Origin: Parabacteroides sp. PH5-46
Lineage (GTDB): Bacteria; Bacteroidota; Bacteroidia; Bacteroidales; Tannerellaceae
Length of the DNA: 64,000 bases
Direction: 5' to 3'
NCBI RefSeq assembly: GCF_029892785.1
Contig: NZ_JARXXA010000004.1
Coordinates: 1 to 64,000 of the forward strand
Shown: piece by piece, positions 53,385-61,508 of the stretch
Numbering within the stretch: position 1 is the first letter of the stretch
Layout of the letters: every line of letters begins with the position of its first letter
Notes under the pieces: generated by a model
What the model was told of the DNA's origin: nothing
Databases searched by the model: none
The model's input: only the letters and a program-made list of their open reading frames with translations
Program-made: the position numbers and the translations under genes

Positions 53385-53468
53385 AAACGCATGCGTGCGT
53401 TTGAAAAATTGCACCCATGCGTTTTGCAAAAAGCACCCATGCGATTTATAAAACGCATACCTGCGTTT
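53385..53468. repeat. Lattice element 5: GCA/TGC family in a convergent intergenic region
   Basis: Arms begin at 53385, 53396, 53407, 53418, 53429, 53440, 53451 and 53462. Odd arms are AAACGCA, AATTGCA, AAAAGCA and AAACGCA; even arms are TGCGTTT, TGCGTTT, TGCGATT and TGCGTTT. Hairpins 1/2 and 7/8 are perfect, with centres TGCG and TACC. It lies between the convergent wzi-like and cotH genes, and its A/T-flanked stems with T-runs could terminate both. It belongs to the same sequence family as element 4 at 17636. Confidence 0.85.
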
Positions 53469-53501
53469 TTTTGCATAGATGCTTGTGAAGTTTAAATAGC
53501 T

Positions 53502-55619
53502 TCAGAATATCACTTTTTTGCTTGTATCACCTACGCGAACAATATACACCTTATGGGGTGCAAATATACCACGTATGATTTGCTGCCCGGAGGTCAATCT
53601 GGAATGATAGACTTTGCCGCCGGATATCTCGTAGATTTCAATATGCTGGCCTGTTACCTCATTGTTTGATGAACTGATCCGGAGTTCCATCTGTTGTTTG
53701 TCGGCAACGATCCGGAAAGAGCCTGTTTCCTTTACTAGCGGTATATTGCCTACAGCTTCTTTCTGCTTAACAAACTCTACATCATCTATCCAGAGTCTTG
53801 CACTTGCGTCTTTACTGCTCTGGGTTTCAACGCCTATTTCCACGAAGTTGTTGCTTACGTCTATGTCTTTAATTTCTATCAGGTGATAATTATTGTTTCC
53901 TTCTATATTTGTTTTAATTGCTGTGTGGTTGCTTTTATCCTTGTTATATGCGTAGTAGACCGACGTATTCAGTTCGGAGGATGTTTTTGCCCATACTCTT
54001 AGAGTATATTTACCGGGAGTTAATTCTGTTACCACCTGGTAAGCCCGCGAATAGCTCTGTAGCGATAGGGCGTACGAACCATTGTTTACATTGGTGGTAG
54101 TAAGATAAGCAGTGCCGGTAGAAGACCATTCGGAAAGCCAGGTATCGTTTTTGTAACCGCGAGTGGAAGCCGCTTCCATATTGCCGTTGGCTACCAGATT
54201 AATCTCTTCCTGTATCCATTGGGAATCCATCCAGCCTACCCGGTTCAAAAGCCATTTCTTTAGATAGCTGAGTTCGTCATTCCAGGAAGAGGATATATAA
54301 TAATTAGGCCAAACCTCCCGGTTAAAGCGATTCCAGATTGTAAAGTTTCGAACCTGACTTTCCTGCAACAGGTTGGTCAGCGAATCTATTTTAGTTGTAA
54401 TCTGTTCGTCCGAGAACCTGTTTTTGCGGTATTCTGCCCACTTATTTTTGAGGTTGTCATAGAACTGCTCATCTTGCAGGATTCGTTTGAACATCCAGGG
54501 GATACGATTGTCTTCCGAGAATACATTACCGTTAAAAGACCAGCCTTCGGGGCTCCATCCCCAGATGTAATTAATGTTTCCCATAGAGATGTTGAAATCC
54601 CAGATGGAGAACTTGAAACGTTTGTCGATACTGTTCGGATATTTATACAAAGGCGTGCTGAGGCGGTACCCATCCATGTTCTTGGATATTTCCTGCGCAA
54701 GGAAGAAGTTTACCAAAGAAAGCGTATCCAGATAAGCCCTGTATCCGGTTTCCGCGTTCTTGAAGTTGTCACTTTCTATTGCCCGCTCCATTTCTTTTAC
54801 CAGGCTTTGGATATAGTTTTTCTGGGCAGTGCTCAGATCTTCTTCGTCCGGATATTTGTATTGATAGTATGTTTTGGAAGCTTCTACGTTATTTCGTATT
54901 CCTCTTGTGTTAACAACTCCCCAGAAGCCGGGTTCGTCGCTCCGGTCTATCTCCAGGTGATAGCCGCCTGTTACGCCGTCTCCGTCATCGGCAGTCGGGG
55001 CTTTGATGTTGACCCGGTTGCTTCCTTGTCTTACCCGGGCTGTCATGATGTAAACTCCCTGATAAACTCCGTTGAGCACCACTTCGCAGTAACGCCCTGT
55101 CGGGACATAATCCATGGCGCCCCTCATCAGATCGAATAACAATACATCCCTGATGAGACTCTTATCGCTGAAAGGAGCCAGCAGAGCCCAGTCCTCATCT
55201 TCCGGCATGCCCAGGATTGAGGCTTTCTGCTTCTTGCCGTTACTGTCTTGTATCCGGATGCCAAAAGGTTTTTTATCTGAATTCCAGAAAGAGGAGTTCC
55301 CTCTGTACTTGATTCCTATTTTTCCGTTATAATCATCGTTTCCGGTGTCTGAAACATGGTTATCGCTTCCGTCTTTATTCCAGATGATTCTCATGGAAGC
55401 CGAGACCCGTTTATCGGCAGATTTATCAGCCATGCGTTGATCCAGGTTAATACAGACGATCGGAAGGTTGGAGGAGGTGAACGGTAGGCTTACACCCGGA
55501 TGGTAGGGGTAAAGCGGATCATTTACCGCCTGTGCTGTAAACAGCAACAAACCGGAGAAAAGAAAAACACAACAAAAGATGCAGCGTACTGCGACTGTTT
55601 TTAGAGTTACTTGTAGCAT
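53502..55619 (-). CDS. Secreted CotH kinase-like protein with carbohydrate-binding-like and C-terminal sorting-like domains
   Basis: This 705-aa exported protein has a signal segment at about 8-32 (CIFCCVFLFSGLLLFTAQA). The CotH domain lies at about 100-480 (IGIKYRGNSS, EDWALLAPFSDKSLIRDVLL, then FSIWDFNISMGN with the likely metal aspartate). A jelly-roll, CBM-like domain (~495-635) starts LVANGNMEAA and ends ARLWIDDVEFVKQK. The last ~70 residues end with HKVYIVRVGDTSKKVIF, which resembles a type-A C-terminal sorting signal of the type IX secretion system. CotH proteins are atypical kinases; the target is unknown. Confidence 0.85.
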   Translation of the reverse strand: MLQVTLKTVAVRCIFCCVFLFSGLLLFTAQAVNDPLYPYHPGVSLPFTSSNLPIVCINLDQRMADKSADKRVSASMRIIWNKDGSDNHVSDTGNDDYNGKIGIKYRGNSSFWNSDKKPFGIRIQDSNGKKQKASILGMPEDEDWALLAPFSDKSLIRDVLLFDLMRGAMDYVPTGRYCEVVLNGVYQGVYIMTARVRQGSNRVNIKAPTADDGDGVTGGYHLEIDRSDEPGFWGVVNTRGIRNNVEASKTYYQYKYPDEEDLSTAQKNYIQSLVKEMERAIESDNFKNAETGYRAYLDTLSLVNFFLAQEISKNMDGYRLSTPLYKYPNSIDKRFKFSIWDFNISMGNINYIWGWSPEGWSFNGNVFSEDNRIPWMFKRILQDEQFYDNLKNKWAEYRKNRFSDEQITTKIDSLTNLLQESQVRNFTIWNRFNREVWPNYYISSSWNDELSYLKKWLLNRVGWMDSQWIQEEINLVANGNMEAASTRGYKNDTWLSEWSSTGTAYLTTTNVNNGSYALSLQSYSRAYQVVTELTPGKYTLRVWAKTSSELNTSVYYAYNKDKSNHTAIKTNIEGNNNYHLIEIKDIDVSNNFVEIGVETQSSKDASARLWIDDVEFVKQKEAVGNIPLVKETGSFRIVADKQQMELRISSSNNEVTGQHIEIYEISGGKVYHSRLTSGQQIIRGIFAPHKVYIVRVGDTSKKVIF

Positions 55620-55629
55620 AAGGGTATTT

Positions 55630-56367
55630 TTATTTGTATTCGTCCCATAACGCAGAGGCGATGATGGAGTGTGTCTGCTCAGCTAGCTGCTGCAGGCCTT
55701 TGTGAGAGGGCTCTGTTTCGTCTGTCGGGATAGGGGGATGGATAACCATTTCCATCCGGTGTCTTTTCAGGTTTAAAGAGCCTATAGGTAAAACATTAAA
55801 AGGTCCGTTCAGTGTGATAGGTATGATAGACAACTGTTGATCTAAAGCCATCTGGAAAGCTCCTTTCTTAAATTTGGCAATTTTTCCGGTATGTGTTCTT
55901 GATCCTTCCGGGAATATGGCTACCGATGCGCCTCTTTTCAGTGATTTTTTGGCCTCGGCAACACTTCGGGCGGCAGCTTTCGGAGTAGAATTGTCTACAA
56001 ATATGAATCCGGCTGCACGACAGGCAGCTCCTACAAACGGAATCTTTCCCAAGCTGGCCTTCATCATCCATTTAATAGGTACACTTAAGAATCCGTAGAT
56101 AAGGAAAATGTCGAAAGCGCCCTGATGATTAGCGGCAAACACATACGATTGCTTTCGCTTAATATGCTCCCGACCCCGAACCTTCACGGGACAAAGAGCC
56201 AGATAACAGGTTAATCGCGACCAGATCATACCGGGGTAATAGGAAAAAATACGTTCTCCGCCCAATAAACATCCAAAGATCGTCACTAAAGCTGTAATGA
56301 TTGTGAGTACCAAGAAGATAGGTACAAAAACTATCCATGTGTATATCACATAAAGTATTCGCAGCAT
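55630..56367 (-). CDS. plsC: 1-acyl-sn-glycerol-3-phosphate acyltransferase (PlsC family)
   Basis: This protein of about 245 aa has an N-terminal membrane helix pair, motif I ANHQGAFDIF (NHxxxxD; glutamine at the second variable position is usual), motif III FPEGSRTHTGK and the downstream IPITLNGPFNVLPIG. It adds the second acyl chain in phosphatidic acid synthesis. I start at 56367 (MLRILYVIY), 20 bp after a TATATTTG element on the minus strand; the longer open frame begins upstream of that promoter. Confidence 0.92.
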   Translation of the reverse strand: MLRILYVIYTWIVFVPIFLVLTIITALVTIFGCLLGGERIFSYYPGMIWSRLTCYLALCPVKVRGREHIKRKQSYVFAANHQGAFDIFLIYGFLSVPIKWMMKASLGKIPFVGAACRAAGFIFVDNSTPKAAARSVAEAKKSLKRGASVAIFPEGSRTHTGKIAKFKKGAFQMALDQQLSIIPITLNGPFNVLPIGSLNLKRHRMEMVIHPPIPTDETEPSHKGLQQLAEQTHSIIASALWDEYK

Positions 56368-56387
56368 CTTAATTCTATTTATTTCTA

Positions 56388-56395
56388 CAAATATA
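56388..56395 (-). promoter_or_regulatory. -7 element for the acyltransferase gene
   Basis: On the minus strand, TATATTTG matches TAnnTTTG and lies 20 bp before the chosen ATG at 56367. Confidence 0.55.
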
Positions 56396-56425
56396 GAAGC
56401 TAAAATGAATCGATTCAATATTTTT

Positions 56426-56446
56426 ATTCCAAAATATTTTTGGAAT
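56426..56446. promoter_or_regulatory. 21-bp perfect inverted repeat upstream of a small membrane protein gene
   Basis: ATTCCAAAA / TTTTGGAAT arms flank TAT. A second palindrome, GAATCGATTC, lies at 56407-56416. The larger repeat overlaps the -33 position of a TTTATTTG -7-like element (56460-56467) driving the small gene at 56505. It is a good operator candidate. Confidence 0.5.
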
Positions 56447-56504
56447 CGGGTTATTATTACTTTATTTGCGGTAGAAAAGGAAATAATTATAAACATCTAT
56501 AACC

Positions 56505-56675
56505 ATGAACAGTTTATTAAAATACCTGGGAGTATTCATTCTGCTTATTGGTGTTGCAGTATTAGCAGTGCCAACAATTACAGGAGCTTTGAGTAATGCA
56601 ATGTTAATAGCCGGTCTTGCACTGATAGTAGTAGGCTATCTTGCCCATATTTTCCTGAATAAGAAGGTAGAGTGA
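56505..56675 (+). CDS. Small hydrophobic membrane protein, 56 aa
   Basis: The ORF encodes MNSLLKYLGVFILLIGVAVL, then a short PTITGALSN turn and a second hydrophobic helix (AMLIAGLALIVVGYLAHIFL), and ends NKKVE. It is therefore a two-helix hairpin with both ends probably cytoplasmic. Coding evidence is a full hydrophobic pattern, an upstream promoter-like element and palindrome, and a strong terminator 34 bp after the stop. I do not recognise a family with certainty; small two-helix proteins of this kind occur widely in Bacteroidetes. It is too short for most gene callers. Confidence 0.75.
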   Translation: MNSLLKYLGVFILLIGVAVLAVPTITGALSNAMLIAGLALIVVGYLAHIFLNKKVE

Positions 56676-56708
56676 TTATTCTTAAAAAAATGTTAGAAAA
56701 TTAAAGGA

Positions 56709-56738
56709 AAGAGCGATCGTCAGGTCGCTCTTTTTTTG
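56709..56738 (+). terminator. Terminator after the 56-aa gene
   Basis: AGAGCGA / TCGCTCT arms with an 8-nt loop are followed by seven T. Confidence 0.9.
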
Positions 56739-56852
56739 TCAGAAATATTTCATACAATTTTGTTATTGGTATTTAAAATGATATATTTGGTATTTGATTA
56801 TTATTAAAAATCTTTAAAGTAGAATACATCTTAACCTAAACATGATGATATT

Positions 56853-58787
56853 ATGAGCTATCTTAAGTTTGATAAAACGATCATGATAAACCTACAAGAG
56901 TCTTTACAGCGTGAAGTACTCCGTACGAACAGAAAGGGAGCTTATCATTGTTCGACTGTTGTTGATTGTAATACCCGGAAATATCATGGTTTGCTTGTTA
57001 TGCCTGTTCCCGGGCTGGATGATGAAAACCACGTCCTTTTGTCGTCTTTTGATGAAACGGTTATTCAGCATGGAGCTGAGTTTAACCTGGGCTTACATAA
57101 ATATAAAGATGATAATTTCAGTCCGAAAGGGCATAAATACATCCGCGAATATAGTTGTGACACGGTGCCTCGTACGGTTTATAGGGTGGGAGGAGTTATC
57201 TTTTCAAAGGAGAAAGCCTTTTCTCTGTATGAGAATCGTATCATGATCAGGTATAAGCTGGAGGATGCCCATTCGCCTACTACGCTTCGTTTCAGGCCTT
57301 TCCTGGCTTTCAGAAGTGTAAAAGAACTTACCTATGAGAACAATACGCTAAATGAGTCGTATACCGAAATAACTAACGGTATAAAGATGTGCCTTTATCA
57401 GGGATATCCCGAATTGTATATGCAATTCAGCAAAGAGGCTAAGTTTGTCTTTCAACCTTATTGGTATAAGGGGGTTGAATATCCTAAGGAGCAAGAGCGT
57501 GGCTTCCCTTACCAGGAAGACTTATACGTACCGGGATATTTTGAAATCCCGATAGAGAAAGGTGAGTCTGTTTACTTTAGTGCAGGAGATACGGAAGTAA
57601 ATACCTCGGAACTTGAGTTGTTGTATGAAGACGAAATAAAGAATCGTACCACCCGGACGAGCTTCTTTAATTGCCTGAAAAATTCAGCTCAACAGTTCTA
57701 TTTCCGCCCAACGGAAAATGATGCGTATTTATTGGCTGGCTATCCTTGGTTTAAAGTACGCGCCAGAGATTTATTTGTTTCACTTCCCGGATGTACACTG
57801 ACTTTTGACGATCCTGTCCGTTTTGAAAAGATCATGACAACGGCTATACCGGCCTTACGGAATTTCATGGAAAAAGGGGTGAAAGATCCGGTTATAAAAG
57901 AAATAGATCAGCCGGATGTATTGCTTTGGTGTATAAAAGCCATACAGATGTATGGACTGAATTATAGTATGGAGCGTTGCCAGGAGTTGTATGCCGATCT
58001 GGTGTCGGAAATGATTCATTATATCCTCGACCAGAAGCACCCGGATATGAAAGTCCTGGAAGACGGATTGTTGTATGCGCACGGAAAAGAAAAAGCCATT
58101 ACATGGATGAATTCTACGGTTAATGGTAAACCAGTTGTGCCTCGTTCCGGTTATATAGTTGAGTTTAATGCATTATGGTATAATGCACTCTGTTTTTTAA
58201 ATAATGATTTGAATAAAGAACCTGTAGAGAAGATAACTAATCTCATTCAAACGGTAAAGAAGTCATTCCCGTCTGTGTTTAAAAACGGATATGGGTATCT
58301 GTTTGATTCTGTGAGTGGTTCGATGGTAGATTGGAGTGTACGCCCCAATATGATCTTTGCGATCTCTTTGCCTTATTCTCCATTTGAGAAAATAGACCAA
58401 CGACCTATCCTGGATATGGTAACCAAAGAGTTGCTTACACCGAAAGGGCTTCGGTCTTTAAGTCCTAAAAGTGAGGGGTATCGCCCCAGTTATGCCGGAC
58501 CTCAGACGGAGCGTGATTACTCCTATCATCAAGGTACCGCCTGGCCCTGGTTGTTGGGTGCTTATCTGGAAGCATATCTTCGTATATTCGGAAAGAGCGG
58601 AGTTTCGTTTGTAGATAGAATGATGGTTAGTATGGAAGAGGAGGTGAGACTGCACTGTATAGGGACTATTCCTGAATTATTTGACGGTAACCCTCCATTT
58701 ACAGGAAGAGGGGCTATTTCTTTTGCCATGAATGTAGCTTCTATTCTTTGGGTAGATAAGATGTTGGAAAAGTATAAAGCTGAATAA
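56853..58787 (+). CDS. Glycogen debranching enzyme (amylo-alpha-1,6-glucosidase family)
   Basis: This 644-aa cytosolic protein has an N-terminal beta domain (REVLRTNRKGAYHCSTVVDC, NTRKYHGLLVMPVPG) followed by an (alpha/alpha)6 barrel of GH133 type. Conserved parts are LLAGYPWFKVRARDLFVSLP and SYHQGTAWPWLLGAYLEAYL. It removes alpha-1,6 branches from glycogen-like glucan. It is the first gene of a three-gene unit with the glycosyltransferase (13 bp downstream) and the GH57 enzyme. Confidence 0.92.
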   Translation: MSYLKFDKTIMINLQESLQREVLRTNRKGAYHCSTVVDCNTRKYHGLLVMPVPGLDDENHVLLSSFDETVIQHGAEFNLGLHKYKDDNFSPKGHKYIREYSCDTVPRTVYRVGGVIFSKEKAFSLYENRIMIRYKLEDAHSPTTLRFRPFLAFRSVKELTYENNTLNESYTEITNGIKMCLYQGYPELYMQFSKEAKFVFQPYWYKGVEYPKEQERGFPYQEDLYVPGYFEIPIEKGESVYFSAGDTEVNTSELELLYEDEIKNRTTRTSFFNCLKNSAQQFYFRPTENDAYLLAGYPWFKVRARDLFVSLPGCTLTFDDPVRFEKIMTTAIPALRNFMEKGVKDPVIKEIDQPDVLLWCIKAIQMYGLNYSMERCQELYADLVSEMIHYILDQKHPDMKVLEDGLLYAHGKEKAITWMNSTVNGKPVVPRSGYIVEFNALWYNALCFLNNDLNKEPVEKITNLIQTVKKSFPSVFKNGYGYLFDSVSGSMVDWSVRPNMIFAISLPYSPFEKIDQRPILDMVTKELLTPKGLRSLSPKSEGYRPSYAGPQTERDYSYHQGTAWPWLLGAYLEAYLRIFGKSGVSFVDRMMVSMEEEVRLHCIGTIPELFDGNPPFTGRGAISFAMNVASILWVDKMLEKYKAE

Positions 58788-58800
58788 AACGACGTTGCGT

Positions 58801-60063
58801 ATGAAAGCATTGATGTATGGATGGGAGTTCCCACCGCATATTTTAGGTGGGTTGGGAACTGCCAGTTATGGATTGACTCGTGGAATGGCTATGCAACCGG
58901 ATATGGATATAACATTTGTTATTCCCAAACCCTGGGGTGATGAAGATCAGAGTTTTCTGAAGATCGTAGGTGCATGTAATGTGCCGATTGTGTGGCGTGA
59001 TGTAGATTGGGACTATGTAAAGAGCCGTATCGGCAAATATATGGATCCGCAAAAATACTATGATTATCGCGACCGGATTTATGCTGATTTTACTTATCGG
59101 CATGTGAATGATCTGGGGTGTATAGAGTTTTCAGGCCGTTATCCTGACAATCTGTTGGAAGAGATAAACAATTATTCTATTGTAGCCGGTGTAGTGGCTC
59201 GTACAGAGCAGTTTGATATTATACATGCCCATGATTGGCTGACCTATCCGGCAGGTATTCATACCAAGCAGGTGAGCGGAAAACCCTTGGTTATACATGT
59301 GCATGCCACCGATTATGACCGGAGCAGGGGAAACGTTAATCCGGATGTATATAATATAGAGAAAAACGGGATGGATAATGCCGACCATATCATAACAGTT
59401 AGCAACCTGACCCGCCAAACCGTAATAGAGAAGTATCATCAGGACCCGGCTAAGGTAACTACCGTTCATAATGCCGTAGAGCCGTTAAGCCCGGAAATAT
59501 TGGCTATACCGGATAAAAAAGGAGTGAAGGATAAGGTTATTACCTTTCTGGGACGTATAACCATGCAGAAAGGGCCGGAGTATTTTGTAGAAGCTGCGGC
59601 AATGGTATTAGCCAAAGCTCCTCATGCCCGTTTTGTGATGGCAGGAAGTGGCGACAAGATGGATGAAATGATCCGCCTGGCCGCTATGCGCGGAATTTCA
59701 GACCGTTTCCATTTTACCGGTTTCATGAAGGGAAAGCAGGTGTATGAAGTATTCAAAGCCAGCGATGTATATGTTATGCCTTCTGTCTCGGAGCCGTTTG
59801 GAATATCACCGCTTGAGGCAATGCAATGCGGAGTCCCCTCCATTATCTCCAAGCAGTCGGGCTGTGCCGAGATTCTGGATTATGCCGTTAAGGTAGATTA
59901 CTGGGATATTGAAGCAATGGCTGATGCTATGTATTCTATTATTACATATCCGGCTATGCACCAGTTTTTAAAGGAAGAGGGAATCAAAGAAGTTGATAAT
60001 ATCAAGTGGGAGTATGCCGGACAAAAGGTTCGCCGGATTTATGACCTGCTGATAAATAGATAA
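58801..60063 (+). CDS. Glycosyltransferase family 4 protein, probable glycogen/glucan synthase
   Basis: This 420-aa GT-B enzyme has an N-terminal part with GWEFPPHILGGLGTASYGLT, matching the acceptor-side loop of starch/glycogen synthases, and IIHAHDWLTYPAGI. The C-terminal donor domain carries LGRITMQKGPEYFVEAA and EPFGISPLEAMQCGVPS, where the first glutamate is the donor-binding residue. I start at ATG 58801; an in-frame TTG 6 bp upstream is less likely. With a debrancher on one side and GH57 on the other, synthesis of an intracellular alpha-glucan is the natural inference. Confidence 0.9.
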   Translation: MKALMYGWEFPPHILGGLGTASYGLTRGMAMQPDMDITFVIPKPWGDEDQSFLKIVGACNVPIVWRDVDWDYVKSRIGKYMDPQKYYDYRDRIYADFTYRHVNDLGCIEFSGRYPDNLLEEINNYSIVAGVVARTEQFDIIHAHDWLTYPAGIHTKQVSGKPLVIHVHATDYDRSRGNVNPDVYNIEKNGMDNADHIITVSNLTRQTVIEKYHQDPAKVTTVHNAVEPLSPEILAIPDKKGVKDKVITFLGRITMQKGPEYFVEAAAMVLAKAPHARFVMAGSGDKMDEMIRLAAMRGISDRFHFTGFMKGKQVYEVFKASDVYVMPSVSEPFGISPLEAMQCGVPSIISKQSGCAEILDYAVKVDYWDIEAMADAMYSIITYPAMHQFLKEEGIKEVDNIKWEYAGQKVRRIYDLLINR

Positions 60064-60080
60064 TAATAAAACAATATAAT

Positions 60081-61394
60081 ATGAAAACAATTTGCTTTTA
60101 TTTTCAGATACACCAGCCTTTTCGCCTGAAAAGGTATCGTTTCTTCGATATAGGGAATGATCACTATTATTATGATGACTTCCAGAATGAGGCGATTATA
60201 CGTCAGATCGCTGATCGCTGCTATATTCCGGCCAACCGTCTTCTGCTGGAAATGATAAAGTCTAGCGGAGGTAAATTCAAGGCGGCTTTCTCTATTTCCG
60301 GTACGGCTCTTGAACAAATGGAGTATTATACGCCTGAGGTGCTTGACGGCCTGAAAGAATTGGCGGCAACCGGGAATGTGGAATTTCTTACGGAAACCTA
60401 CGCACATTCGCTGGCTTCCCTGGGCAATGAAGATGAGTTTAAGATCCAGGTTCAGAAGCATCAGGAAAAAATATATTCGCTATTAGGTGTAAAACCGAAG
60501 GTTTTCCGTAATACGGAATTAATTTATTCAGACGATATCTCCGAACTGGTATCCGAAATGGGTTTTGAAGGGATGCTTACGGAAGGAGCGAAGCATGTAC
60601 TGGGCTGGAAAAGTCCGAATTACGTATACGCATCTAGTATAAACCCCGATCTGAAACTGTTGCTGAAAAACGACCGTTTTAGTGAAGACCTCTCCGTACG
60701 TTTCAATAATTATAGTTGGAATGAATATCCGCTTACGGCTGATAAATACATGTCGTGGATTGCTTCTACTCCGGAAGAAGAACAGATCATCAACCTCTTT
60801 ATGAATTATGATGTGCTGGGGTCTTTCCATCCGGCAGAATCAGGTATCTTTGACTTCTTTAGGGCCTTACCTCGTTTTGCTGCTGAGAAGGGGATTAGCT
60901 TTTCTTTGCCCTCGGAAGTATTCCGCATATTCAAACCCATTGATTCGATATCTGTTCCTTACCCCATGTCATGGGTAGACGAAGAGAAAGACTGCAGCTC
61001 CTGGTTGGGTAATATCCTTCAGAAAGAGGCTTTTGAGAAGATAAAAGCAATAAGCAATCGGGTACATTTGATTGAAGAGCGCCGCATACAGCAGGATTGG
61101 CTTTATCTGCAGAGCAGTGACCATTTTTACTATATGAACACCAAACATCCAGGGGAAAAAGGCTTTAGTCCTTACGATAACCCGTATGAAGCCTTCAATA
61201 ATTACATGAATGTTTTGGCCGACTTTATTTTCAGAGTAGAAGCTCAATATCCAAGTTCTATTGATGATGAAGAGTTAAATGCTTTGCTTACAACGATAAA
61301 TAACCAGAATACCAGAATAGAAGAGCTGGAAAAAGAACTGGATAAATATAAAAACAAGAAAAAAGCACCTAAAAAAGAAACGGTGCGGAAATAA
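60081..61394 (+). CDS. Glycoside hydrolase family 57 enzyme
   Basis: This 437-aa cytosolic enzyme has the GH57 start MKTICFYFQIHQPFRLKRY and the conserved segments FLTETYAHSLASL and FRNTELIYSDDI, where the glutamate is the likely nucleophile; FMNYDVLGSFHP likely holds the acid/base aspartate. Family members are alpha-amylases, branching enzymes or 4-alpha-glucanotransferases. The C-terminus (~400-437) is a lysine-rich coiled coil (IEELEKELDKYKNKKKA). It is the last gene of the glucan operon, closed by a terminator. Confidence 0.9.
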   Translation: MKTICFYFQIHQPFRLKRYRFFDIGNDHYYYDDFQNEAIIRQIADRCYIPANRLLLEMIKSSGGKFKAAFSISGTALEQMEYYTPEVLDGLKELAATGNVEFLTETYAHSLASLGNEDEFKIQVQKHQEKIYSLLGVKPKVFRNTELIYSDDISELVSEMGFEGMLTEGAKHVLGWKSPNYVYASSINPDLKLLLKNDRFSEDLSVRFNNYSWNEYPLTADKYMSWIASTPEEEQIINLFMNYDVLGSFHPAESGIFDFFRALPRFAAEKGISFSLPSEVFRIFKPIDSISVPYPMSWVDEEKDCSSWLGNILQKEAFEKIKAISNRVHLIEERRIQQDWLYLQSSDHFYYMNTKHPGEKGFSPYDNPYEAFNNYMNVLADFIFRVEAQYPSSIDDEELNALLTTINNQNTRIEELEKELDKYKNKKKAPKKETVRK

Positions 61395-61471
61395 TTGAAC
61401 CTTTTTAATTTAACTCTGTTATTATGATATAGTGTTTTTCATGGTATTAGAATTAAGTTAGATTAGGTTAT

Positions 61472-61508
61472 CCGTCTTGTTCGTGAGAATAGGACGGTTT
61501 TCGTTTTT
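61472..61508 (+). terminator. Terminator after the glucan operon
   Basis: CCGTCTTGTTC / GAATAGGACGG arms with a 4-nt loop are followed by TTTTCGTTTTT. The T-run touches the stop codon of the convergent gldB. Confidence 0.8.
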
